Shown here one piece after another: positions 1-10,800 of a stretch of 64,000 bases of DNA. The notes under the pieces were generated by a model that worked only from the letters and a program-made list of their open reading frames with translations, was not told where the DNA came from and did not search any database. Numbering within the stretch: position 1 is the first letter of the stretch; every line of letters begins with the position of its first letter. Location: contig OU015655.1 of the NCBI GenBank assembly GCA_907165275.2, forward strand, positions 1,004,501 to 1,068,500, written 5' to 3'. The position numbers were made by a program, and so were the translations under genes. This DNA is from Zygaena filipendulae (Eukaryota > Arthropoda > Insecta > Lepidoptera > Zygaenidae).

Positions 1-1463
1 GTTAATCCCATTCTAATTTGTGACTTTATGGCTCCACTTTTTCGACGGTGATTCTACCAGTGTCAAAGTTTGAAAAGATAGTGGCAATCCACTCATTAGT
101 CAAAAAGTATTAACTAAAAGTATTGTAGAGACACCAGGGGATACTCTACAATGATCTATTGAACTGGCATGACAAAAGCAGATTGAGACACATTAAATAT
201 GGTCAAGATGGTCAACACCCTCATAAGTGAGGGAACAACAAAGAAGAAGAAAAAGAGCTACTACATATTAACCTTTAACTAGTGAAGTGTAGTCTCACAG
301 GTGTCATGTGTTTTGCAAATTCTTAAAATTGACCACTTCCTCTCGCTTGCTGCGACCCCGTGTCTTAGTAGCTTTTGTTTTAGCGCTAAAACAACCGTGG
401 AAGAAGGCAAACCTGTCATTGGTTGTTTAATACGTAAGTAATACCAATTAGAAAGTTAGCCATCCCTTGGAAGCCTGGTTTAATCTCTATTAAAATGCTA
501 AGAAAAGGATATCATGTCAATTAGGGCCAATTTTCAATTACCGTTTATTTTCTAAATAAATAAGAAAAACTGATTGAATATATTTAAATTTATTTGATTA
601 CATACCAATAGTTAAATATCAACATAATTTTGAAACATTCAAATGCAATTTTATGAAAATATTGGCTTTGAAAGTAGTAGCCTGTGAGACGTCATGTTTC
701 TTATAGTGTTAAAAATTTATCATGTCACTAGTTAAAGGTTAAAGATTCACCTAATGTTTCATAAAAAGTTTATTCTATTTTGATTTAATTGAACTATTGA
801 TATTTGAATATATCCAACTATAATCCACCAACTTACTACATTATACTATTTCAATGGCAATAAATGGTTATTCACCATTATATTTTGGTTCTTTAAGAAT
901 TTGGATACCTACTTCTACTTTGAAGTCACAATTTATCATAGAACGCCACAAAAACTCTTAGTTTCAAAATGGATATGACAAAAAATCTTTGATTTTTATA
1001 AAATTGACAAACTTCTTAAAACTGTACATAGCCTGAACTTTGGCTGGCTTATTACAGAATACTGAGAGTTGTGGGTTCTAATTTGATTGAAGACAATAAT
1101 GTATTTAAATCAACCATATTGGTATTCATGCAGTCCTAATCATTATAACTAAACAATTACATCCAAACTAAAATATTTTCTATGAAATGATAGGTGTTAT
1201 TGTAATTGGCATACTTTATTAAATCTTCATAATTGTAAATTAACAATTAATTCTTAACTATTTAGTTTATCAAGTTAAAAAATTGTTTCCACATTACTCA
1301 GAGATAAATAGAACTCTAAACTTTAAATAGAACAGTGCACAATTATTTTAATGTGAATAAACCAACAATTAATGACACAAATACAGTAAAATATTAACAT
1401 GTACATATTGAGATATCTGTATGAGAGATTTGATAATTAATTTATCCATTCTTTCTAACATAC
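1..1463. other. Non-coding AT-rich stretch, no exon recognised
   Basis: I find no convincing exon here on either strand. If the minus-strand start exon at 1464-1551 is real, this is its first intron and possibly later exons too short to see. No copy of the GCGGGTGAAAC-type repeat that fills the rest of the window is visible. Confidence 0.4.
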
Positions 1464-1551
1464 CTGCATGACACTACTCATGCCACTCATAACAAAGACT
1501 TTGTATTGGTGTCACATTTCCAGGTCCCCAGACAGAACTTTTAGCAAACGT
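1464..1551 (-). CDS. Probable first coding exon of a minus-strand gene leaving the window
   Basis: On the minus strand an AG acceptor (ATATCTACAG) precedes 1551 and a strong GTATGT donor follows 1464. An ATG at 1490 opens 27 bases (MSGMSSVMQ) ending in phase 0 at the donor. A second strong donor (CCCAAG followed by GTGAGT) ends an upstream exon at 1699, which carries in-frame stops and no usable ATG, so it would be 5' untranslated sequence starting somewhere near 1760-1860. Together they look like a gene 5' end with a non-coding first exon, reading to the left. The peptide is too short to identify the product. The evidence is splice signals only. Confidence 0.35.
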
Positions 1552-2092
1552 CTGTAGATATTTGTTTAGCATAATATGTAATTACATCCAAAAAAGTTCA
1601 ATTAAGCTCACTGGTAACTAACTTGGAAGAAACGACCGTATTGTAGTTACAATTTAATAAGTCAAATATTGATGTATTGGTGGCAATCATATACTCACCT
1701 TGGGATGAACCGACGAGCGAAAATCTTGTCACTTTTAACACCACCTACTACTCAACACTGGTAAATAATAAGCATAAAAACAATATGCTGCACTTAAAGA
1801 CTTAAAATCGATAAATTATGTGACCAAAATAAATAGCTGTATGGTGTCACAGAACTAATTGGCGTTTAAGGAATATTTAACGCGTGTTCTACAAACCACG
1901 GATGACTGTAACGAATACAATAAACTGCAGCGTTGGTCAGATGAAATAAAAGTAATAAGTAACGGGACTTTTCGTGAACTAGCTAAAGTACCTGTAGGCT
2001 GTAAGACTGTAACCTGACAGAAATCGTGCACACACAAAGAGCAAAGAAAGATGCAAGAGTATGTTCCGATATTCACTACGAGCACGACGGTA

Positions 2093-2100
2093 TGACGTCA
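2093..2100. promoter_or_regulatory. Consensus CRE palindrome TGACGTCA
   Basis: A perfect TGACGTCA lies about 240 bases upstream of the presumed 5' untranslated exon of the minus-strand gene. This is the consensus site for CREB/ATF bZIP factors. Similar TGACGTCA words also occur inside a dispersed repeat (for example near 23094), so a chance or repeat origin is possible. Confidence 0.25.
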
Positions 2101-2109
2101 ATCCCTGTT

Positions 2110-2285
2110 AATCCTACTGTTATAAATGCGCAAGTGAGTTTGTTTGTTTGTTTGATACGCTTTCACGCCTAAGTGGCTCAAATTGTTCAACATGAAGTTT
2201 TTTTATACACATTTTAAGTTATACAATTATGTAGGTACTTTATATTCCAGAATTCCCGCGGGATATCCGAAATTAAATTGGGCAG
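2110..2285 (+). repeat. Degenerate copy of dispersed repeat family R
   Basis: The stretch runs from the TATAAATGCGCAAGTGAGTT head through a GTTTGTTTGTTTGATACGC run to a CCCGCGGGATATCCG tail. This is the family R order: head TATTATAAATGCGAAAGT, middle with TTTCACG and ACGAAATTTTGCATAC words, GC-rich tail ending CAGCTAGT. Confidence 0.7.
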
Positions 2286-2904
2286 CAATTAGTTCATGAA
2301 CATATTCTCTTAGTTTCTAACATATTATTATAAAAGATGTGGTAAAATTATCTGCAAATATTAACAGGGTTGAAAGTATACACCGTTATAAACATATTCA
2401 TAAAATAAAAATAAATAAAAACTATTACTTTTTCCAAACAAAATAAATCTATCAAAATGAAAACCACCTGTGAAGGCGTTCACCACTCAATCGCTTTAAA
2501 AAACACATCACCACTCACCGGTATCTTAAGGTCAATCACCCCGATCGAGCTGAGCAGCGGAGTTAAGACTTAAGCTAAGTCGACATTTTACAATTCTTAT
2601 CTAACCGTAGATGGAGAATGAAATAGTCATGTCATTTGCGATTTGGCCAGTCAATCAAAGCTCTAATTTTCTTCTTCTTCTTTTAAAATAATATGTCTTC
2701 CACTGTGTTTATTGCTTTGCTCTATCTCTCTCAATCTTTTCAATTTGTCACGCAAAACTAGAGGTTGATGCATCGCTTGCTGTGTGCATAACGCATGCCT
2801 TGTATATAATGAGTTATGTATGTAATGAATGTAAAGAATGTATGTAATGGAAAAATATGTAGGTATAGATATACATACAAATAATATGTTACCACAATCA
2901 AATG

Positions 2905-3175
2905 AAATTACCGCGGGTGGAACCGCGGGGCACGGCTAGTTTGTAATAATTATAACATCTCATTGTACTACTAGCTGTGCCCCGCGGTTTCACCCGCGTG
3001 AAAAGTTTTAATGTAACAACTTTTTTTTCGATTTGAATGAAACAAAGCCTATATGTGGCTCCTGGCTAAGCTTAATCTACCTGTGAAAACCGCATGACAC
3101 TCCGTTCAGTAGATTCGGAGATTATCGCGAACAGATAGACAGACAGACAGACAGACAGAAAAGAATTTAAAAAAT
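2905..3175 (-). repeat. Two adjoining family R tails plus (AGAC)n
   Basis: A plus-oriented tail (ACCGCGGGTGGAACCGCGGG, ending CGGCTAGT) at 2911-2940 is followed by a minus-oriented copy starting CTAGCTGTGCCCCGCGG. The minus copy ends with a GTTCAGTAGATTCGGAG segment and a short (AGAC)n run near 3136-3159. Other copies of this subfamily share that ending. Confidence 0.75.
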
Positions 3176-4200
3176 TCTTTTTTCGTGATTAGTTACTCTT
3201 CTTTTATCACCCCTTGCCAATTTTTCTGAAAAATATTCAATGTACAGAATTGCGGATTCTACTCTTTTATAATAGTAATATCTAGGCTCAGAGTAATAAG
3301 TATAGGTCACCGAGCTTCGCTCGTTGTGTATAGCGCCATCTGTTGTTACGTAGAAAAACAAACACTCATTTTTCATTGCCTGAAAACACGGATAAAAAGA
3401 AGTTTTCTGAAAATGATACCTAGCTAGATCGATTAATCGCCCCAAAACCCCCTGCATACTTAATTTCATGAAAATCGTTGGAGCCGTTTCCGGGATTAAG
3501 AATTGCTCGTTAAAAGATGGTAGATATATAGATATTCAGTGAATAATTTAATAAATAAATAAATAAATATGTGTTTAGACTATAGAGTACCTTATGAGTG
3601 TAATTTTCATTGAATTTATTTTCCTCATATTATTCTGAAAAACTACCGAACTCATAATATTATTTATTCACTTGTTTGTTTTAACGTATAATTTCAGCCC
3701 TGGAAATATTTGCAGTTAATTGTAGCTGATTGCACAGTAAAAATATCAACCTAACTTTCCCGGGGGCATCTGGCCCATGCTTATCCTGCTACACTCTTTC
3801 TGTTGAAATAAAATCCTCTTGTGACAAGAAATAATGATTAGGTATACCGGAATATCTGCTTATAAAAAACCGTCACTGTGAAAATTATTGTCCAATAATA
3901 CAGCATCATAAAACACAACAAAATTAATTTTACAATCTTTTATCGACATACAAATAAAATACGATATAAAAATAAATCTTTGGTTCTTTTCAGCTCAAGC
4001 CTCAAATTAGGGTATGTTGTTCCGAATTACTGGTAGCACTGGTCCAGTGCTCGCAGTGAGGAGAAATTCGTTCCGATATAATGACAGTATACTGCCGCAT
4101 GACTGTCACAGTATCCTAGGGTAGGCAGTATGACATCATTTTGCCATTTCGCCATCATTTTGTACTGTGAACACTGGCGCTTTATCGAGGTAAGGTGTTC
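3176..4200. other. Intergenic sequence, nothing recognised
   Basis: This stretch is AT-rich and contains a short (AATA)n run near 3549-3570. Open frames here are short and show no domain-like composition or splice framework. Confidence 0.4.
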
Positions 4201-4201
4201 T

Positions 4202-4583
4202 CTCAGAAGAATAACTAAGCATATTCTTCTGAGGGAGTTCTTAGTGGTTTGATCACGTGATCAACCTCGGCTCAATGATTGGTCAACAGCGTGTCGGTCG
4301 TTTTCTTCTTCTTTAATGATGGCGTCTAATTTTCCATTATCAATATTACTTAGGAATAAAAATCTTTTCTTCTTCTTCTTAATTTATGGCGAAACTCCAA
4401 TAACAATGTTAGATTATAAAATTAAACCACAAGTTAAAACCTGGGTTCTCTCGAAAACCAGCGTCCAAAATAAATGCTGAAAGGTGACTGAAATAATGAA
4501 AACCAGGGTGTTCGGTACGGCTTTCACCTATCGTCATGTCATGCTGCAAACTCAGAAGAATATGCTTTAGTTATTCTTCTAAG
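4202..4583. mobile_element. MITE-like element with 32-bp inverted ends
   Basis: The left end (4202-4232, CTCAGAAGAATAACTAAGC) and right end (4551-4583, CTCAGAAGAATATGCTTTAG) are inverted copies of each other with few mismatches. Each end is itself an imperfect palindrome. The 380 bases between carry no open frame. A fragment with the same ATTATTCTTCTGAGG end occurs near 30480-30496. The superfamily was not determined. Confidence 0.5.
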
Positions 4584-4631
4584 GCTGCAAATGTGAGGTA
4601 CTTAGCTACGCATTTTTTTACCATAACACAA

Positions 4632-5520
4632 ATTTCGATGTAAATAACTTCAGAAGGAAAAAAATCTTAGTTGGCTGTATGGTCCAGGTTTCTTTTGCCT
4701 TCTGCGAAAGGGGTAAGGGGGTAGGGGGGGGGGGGGGTTTGGCGGGAAATTAGCAGAAATGGACGTCAGTAATTCTATTTCTTCATTTTACAAATTAGTT
4801 TATCGTGATTAATATTGTATAAAGTGGTAGATTCTGCATATTAATGATTCATTAGTGATGAACAGTGTGTGGAAACAGTGAAATAATGTGAAATAGGGCG
4901 TTCGTTGGAAAGTTGTCGTTTTATTATACAACTATCCATAAAGCGTCCTATGAGAGTTTAACTGTGAACTGTAAACTGCTGCTAAAAGTTCTGGTAAAGC
5001 ATTGAAATGCATCTCACCAATGCCCTTTGATGTAAACAACTTCAAAAGAAGAAACACATCTGATTTTGGCTGTATGAACTAAGATTCCTTTGCCTTCCTC
5101 GAAAGGGATAAACTTAAAAAAATTAGCATTGTGCAATGTGCTCATTGCGACTTTTGGCGGGATTTTTAGATTTTTAGATTTCTTTGTTTTGCAAATTAGT
5201 TTATCGCGATTAATACAGTGTGAATGTGGTGGATTTCGTATAATAGTGATGAACAGTGTGCGGAAACAGTGAAATAAGATGAAATAGGTCGTTCATCGGG
5301 AGGTTTGCGTTTTACTATACAACTTCCCACGGAGCGTCCTATTATAGATCAATTGCAAAGATTTGCTGCCAAAAGTTCCGGTAAAGCATCGAAATGCATC
5401 TCACCAATGCATTTCGATGTAATTAACTTCAGAAGAAGAAATATACCACTGAATTGGCTATATGGACTAAGTTTCCTTCTGCCTTCCCCGAAAGGGGTAA
5501 ACTTCACAAAAAAAAAAAAG
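4632..5520 (+). repeat. Tandem repeat, period about 390 bp, 2.3 copies
   Basis: Units begin at about 4632, 5025 and 5411 with related TTTCGATGTAAATAACTTCAG words. Each passes through a GGCTGTATGG/CTAAG-TTCCTTTGCCTTC block, and the two full units also contain ATTAGTTTATCG and GTGATGAACAGTGTG blocks. The third copy stops after about 110 bases. The first copy carries a G(15) run at about 4724-4738. The array ends about 350 bp before the TPX2-like start codon, so it could contribute promoter sequence. Confidence 0.75.
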
Positions 5521-5871
5521 TGCTCTTTGCTCAAATCCCGCCAAGTCAAAAGTTCATCGATTGCTAACGATCCGTGAAGTGTGTTCTCAACCAACCCTCT
5601 TTATTTTAAAAGTAGCGATGGAAGTTTTACAAGAGAACTAAAATATATTACTTTAGATAATTAGTACATTCAAAGTTATCTAACATTAATTAATTTTGAT
5701 CCTGATAAATGAAGACATCTAGGTGTGTCTGTATTGAAATTATGATTATTTTGTGAAGCCTAGTGTGGGTACTTTGCGTCGGAGAGAGAATATTGTTAGA
5801 TTGTTAGTTTGCAGTTTGCGGCTGTTGAGGTGATCTTTGAGATAAGCAGTTCATTATAGAGAGACAAGCCA

Positions 5872-6909
5872 ATGGAGCCTCAAGAAGAACCTAGCGAATC
5901 AAATTTTTATTTTAAGCGGTCGTTATCATCTAACGACATAGCAGCTTTAAAACGTATTATAGAAAAGGAAGTTCAGAACAGCAAAGAAAGACCCGCTGGA
6001 TCCACTGAAGACTTGTCGAAAACAAAATTTATGTCTGTTGTGGCTGTGGCGATGTATGATCTCCGAGAAGACACCCGTCGGTCTCATTCAACAAGACCAA
6101 AAAAATTGCAATCTCAAATCCCAAGACCTAAAAAACTTACTAGACCCCAGTCTCTGAAGTTGAGGTGTGCAGACCGCTCGCGTCCTGTACATCATATGAC
6201 ACAAGGAGAAAGAGAACAAAAGGTACTTGAAGAACTACAAAAAATTAAAAACAAGGCTAATCCAATTCCCCAATCTGTGCTAGAAGGAACCAATCTATCA
6301 GAAGTATCTAGCAAACCTATCACTGTCACAGAACCATTTGAATCGACAGAAATAAACATAAAGACCAAACAACAGTTGGATGATAAGGCGCAGTCATTCA
6401 AAGGCCGTCCAGCCTCCAAGCATATATTACAAAATCTAAAAGTTCCTACCAAAATACCAGCACGCATAACAAAGTCATGTAGTCCAACATTCCACAGTCA
6501 AAAATCAATAACTCCAGTTCCAAAGCAAGTGACACCTGCGTCTCATACGAAAATATCAGCTCAACGTCACGGTCCAGTAAAACCTGAACCTTTCTCATTT
6601 GAAAAAAGGAATGAACATCTCAGAAAGCTGAAAGAAGAGAAAATTCAAAGACAAATAGAAGAAGAGCACAAGCAGGCTATAAAGTTTAAAGCAAGCCCAG
6701 TGCCGGAGAGAGTAAAAAAAATTATGGAGAGTATATCTTTAAAAAGTGGCACAACAAAGGAAAACAAAGAAAACAATCCTGTGAAATTTAAGGCTAAATC
6801 TCCTATGGTTTTATATAAAGAACCATTCAAGCCTGTCCTCCAACCTTCACAAGTAAAGCCAATTACCGTTCCTGATACACCTACATTACTTCGGAGGAGA
6901 AAAAAATAA
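5872..6909 (+). CDS. TPX2/Mei-38-like spindle assembly factor
   Basis: This is a single-exon frame of 345 residues. The start is in good context (GCCAATGG) and no in-frame ATG lies upstream. The protein is basic and low in complexity in its first two thirds. It has FKxxP-type motifs at residues 176-180 (FKGRP), 272-276 (FKASP) and 306-311 (FKAKSP). A charged helix at about 240-270 (EPFSFEKRNEHLRKLKEEK) resembles the TPX2 C-terminal domain. The tail ITVPDTPTLLRRRKK recalls the kinesin-5-binding end of vertebrate TPX2. Known TPX2 proteins bind microtubules, activate Aurora A and target kinesin-5 to spindles; Drosophila Mei-38 is a short divergent member. No Aurora-binding motif is obvious at the N terminus. 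An intronless gene among multi-exon neighbours could be a retrocopy, but the frame is intact. The family call is from motif memory. Confidence 0.7.
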   Translation: MEPQEEPSESNFYFKRSLSSNDIAALKRIIEKEVQNSKERPAGSTEDLSKTKFMSVVAVAMYDLREDTRRSHSTRPKKLQSQIPRPKKLTRPQSLKLRCADRSRPVHHMTQGEREQKVLEELQKIKNKANPIPQSVLEGTNLSEVSSKPITVTEPFESTEINIKTKQQLDDKAQSFKGRPASKHILQNLKVPTKIPARITKSCSPTFHSQKSITPVPKQVTPASHTKISAQRHGPVKPEPFSFEKRNEHLRKLKEEKIQRQIEEEHKQAIKFKASPVPERVKKIMESISLKSGTTKENKENNPVKFKAKSPMVLYKEPFKPVLQPSQVKPITVPDTPTLLRRRKK

Positions 6910-6980
6910 ATGTTACTTTTTGTGCATTAGTGTGTATCATGTGAAACATATTTATTTTACTTGTACTTATATCTATTAAT

Positions 6981-6986
6981 AATAAA
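6981..6986 (+). terminator. AATAAA poly(A) signal of the TPX2-like gene
   Basis: A canonical AATAAA lies 72 bases after the TPX2-like stop codon in AT-rich sequence, giving a short 3' untranslated region. Confidence 0.6.
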
Positions 6987-6999
6987 ATTTTATTGTATT

Positions 7000-7888
7000 A
7001 CCTACTTATAATTTTAATATTGTATGTGATTAATGTTAGTATAATTATGTAATGTTGTAACTCTTCATTATTTTAGAACAATTAAATATTTGTTTTTTGG
7101 AACCTCATTTGGAACCTGTTCCTTAAATATCTCATCTCTTTTCTTTATGAATAACACTATACGTATTAAGCGCTATTGTGCCTATACCAAACCAACCCAA
7201 TAATATTACAAATTTTCTTTAACAACATTGTACCACAGTCCACAACAACCATAACTAGATACCAACGCAAAACTGAGCGAAGGTTTTTTTTTTCGTTACC
7301 ATTTCATTCTCGCCTTAACGGTTGAACATCATCTCATTCACAGAACAGAACTACGAAATTAATGCGGGTGAAAATGCTTTAATGCATCCTACACGTCGGG
7401 GGTAGGTACAGAAAAGAATATATAGTGCTTTTATCCCGAAATTCCGGCAGGATCGCCGAAATTAACGCAATTCATTTTTATATATAAATGATAATAAGAA
7501 ATAACAAAGACACAAGTTCTAACAATATATTTATAGATTTATTTCTTTAAATTTTTTCCGTGTTCAAAGTTTGCTTGTATTTGAGAATCGTGAACAAATT
7601 TATACGCGCCTGGTTCGCCACCTGTAAGTAGATCGTTGCAACTGAATGAATTGAATTGAGAATTCCTAATGGGCAAGTATTAAAAAATGTAATGTTTGGA
7701 AGTTTGGATGCAATGTACGGAATAACCACTGAAACTAGTAGGTAGGTAGTATATAAAATTCCTTCAAATTTATTTTTTAACCCGATAAATAGAGTTCTGG
7801 ATGGAATTACAAAATTGGCGCGGGTGAAACCTCGGGGTAAGAACGAAGAACGCGTAGACCAAACCGCTTCTGCTCTAGCTATAATATA
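7000..7888. other. Convergent intergenic region
   Basis: This lies between the 3' end of the plus-strand TPX2-like gene and the stop codon of the minus-strand gene ending at 7889. It holds a short family R fragment (about 7428-7475, TATCCCGAAATTCCGGCAGG) and AT-rich sequence with several TTTATT words. On the minus strand those words could be poly(A) signals for the 7889 gene. Confidence 0.5.
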
Positions 7889-10800
7889 TTATAAGAGTAG
7901 AAGCGGCCTACGAGTAACTTGAAATGCACAAAACTTCCAAACGCGGAAGAATAACGGAAAATTTTTAATGAGATACATAATAATATTCGTAACTTTCATA
8001 AGATTATAATTATGATGTATCGCATCAAACATTTTATCAGCTTTAGATTCTATACCTGGTGCATCATTTGGCAAGTGAGCATTGCCAATAATGATATCTT
8101 CGCCGGGAGAGTCTCGGACCTCGGTTCTGAAGTTAGCTGGTTGTACCTGGACGGACATATCATCAACGACACATGTAAGTAGTGCACGTGGGCTCGCTCC
8201 GTGGTGGTGCCGGTTTCGTAATCCTACTTACATTATAAATGTGAAAGTGTGGATGTTTGGATGTTTGTTACTAAATCACGCAAAAACGGCTGAACGGATT
8301 TGGATGAAATTTGGCATGCACGTTGTCAGGGGTACAGAGAAGGACATAGGGTACTTTTTATCGCGGAATTCCCGCAGGGACTCTGAAATTACCCCGGGTT
8401 CAGCTAGTATTCGATATATTAGTAAGGATTTCGAAAAAAAAGAGGGGCATTTAAGTATTAAGCTGAGGTATTAAGTATATCATTTGTTCAAGCTCTACTT
8501 TTAGTTAGTTGACACTATGTGATAATGTGCAAAAACTATGATCAATATCACATTATTCTTATTCCTTACTAAAAATCATTGCCTTCGACTTGCGAGTGAG
8601 TTTTTGTGTTTGTTTGTTACGCTTTCACGGCTATACGGCTCAACCGATCACCACGAAATTTTGCATACACGTTTTCAGGGGTACAGAGAAGGACAGAGGT
8701 TTTTTTATCCCAGAATTCCCACCGCAATTTCGAAATTAACGCAGAAGAAACTACATTAAATTTTGCAAACCTACCTAAACGTTGTCAAGGGTAGGTACAG
8801 AAAAAATATAGGGTAGTAAGTGGGTACTTTTATCTCGGAATACCCGCAGGATCTCCGAAACCAAAGCGGACGAAACCGCACGTAGGTATAACAGCTAGTC
8901 AATAATAAATCTTTGTAATATAGTAGGTACCTGTCCATCGTTTCTCATGAGATCCGGCGCAACTGCCCCAACTGGATACCTGTTGTATATACCATTGAGA
9001 TTGTAGTGCAGGTTCATATCTGGCCCGATATTCGCTTTCAAAAGCTGCTCCCAAATGCCACCTGGAAATTAATTACAAGTGTACAACAATTTTATGAGAT
9101 CTTCAGCCCAGCTGGGTGTATCTGGCACCAGCACTGTGATTCATGGCAGGTATCTCTATATTATTATGTACCATCCTATACATATTACGTGATCATACAT
9201 GAGCTGAGTGCAAAACAATATACTACGTGTTAATGAATTTACTGAAAACTAGAAAGTAGTTTGCTCAGAATCGCCTACCGAATCGATCGCACCATGTTTT
9301 AATATAGGTTATATTTTTTCATTTTTATCAGCCCATGTTTAAATTATTTATAATACAATATTTGGCGCGTACGCCGCCCCCAGCAAAAAAAAACATCGAA
9401 CCGGTAGGCGCGGGCGTAGCGTTTGGAATTTCGTAGATAGGTCACCTCCAAACTAATCTTGAATAACTTTTAAAGTATAAATTTTTTCGACATAAAATAT
9501 ATTTTAATCATATTATTGTTTATTTTTTTAAATGGGGTGTATAGGGTTTTCAGTTAATTCATTAACACGTTGTATAAAAATCCAACCAAGTCTGCCCTCC
9601 TGAGCTAACCTCAGGATATATTAATTGATAATATTAATAATGGACCTCCATTTCCTACATGATTCTTAGATAATATTATCTACATATAAGGATTATACCT
9701 ATACGCACCTCCCTCGCCTCGTTTCTTTCATACTTAATTACTTATCCTTTTGTTTCATATACGTTTTACTATATTCATAATTAAGTTTAAGTATATAATA
9801 TTGTCAAGGTATTGTGTAAAATGGTTGAAATCCTTACTAATATTATAAATGCGAGAGTAAGTTTGTTTGTTTGTTTGTTACGCCTTCACCGCTAAACGGG
9901 TCAACCGATCACAACGAAATTTTGCATACACGTTGTTAAAGGGTACAGAGAAGGATATAGAGTACTTTTGATCCTGGAATTCCCGTGGAAAAGCCGAAAT
10001 TACTGCAGGTGAACAGCGGGGAACTCCACTTATACCACTAGTACTGGTAGTAGTAGAACTATAGTATCCTCTAAAACTATTCTAATCCTCTAAAAAGAAA
10101 ATTCAAATCTCTGCACACATGGCTCAAAGGGTTTCAATCACTTACGATCTTTAAACATCCATGCATACCTTTATCAACTGATACAATAGGTCTGTTGGAC
10201 TGCCAAGGGTATTCCCCGTGTGCTTGAAAATATATTGCGTATGTTGACAGCTAAAATAAACATTATTTATTAAGTATCTAAATGCAACTAGTTAAACAGA
10301 GTGGAAATATTTAGAAATTGACATCTCTAGATCGGATCTAAAGGATTAGATGCTCTTCTGTCTTCTGTCCCGCGGTAGGTATATAGTTTTATGTATATTT
10401 TTAGGTGATTGACGTGATTAGAACACACCGCTTACCACATGCAGCCTCCTTTGAACTTTGCCAGACCCTCTTAATAGGCCCTGCTCTGTCTTATACGAGT
10501 TTAAAGGGAAAACTATATTCACTTCTATTTTCTACTTCTGATCTTCATCAAAGACTTGCTAACTAATTATACATTATCTAATCTAGGTGTCGAAATGCTA
10601 TGCGTGATAATTGCTCTCCTTCCTGCTAGTTAGAGGAATCACCCGTATGAGATGAAAGTGGTTTGGGGTACAAACCACTTTCATAATAATCATAATATAA
10701 TATGTCCATGTGACCAAAAATAACTTCTCGTTTATCATACCAACCTGTGTGTAATAAAGGGCTAGCCAATACTTCCCGCCATGACCCACGAAGGCGGTCT

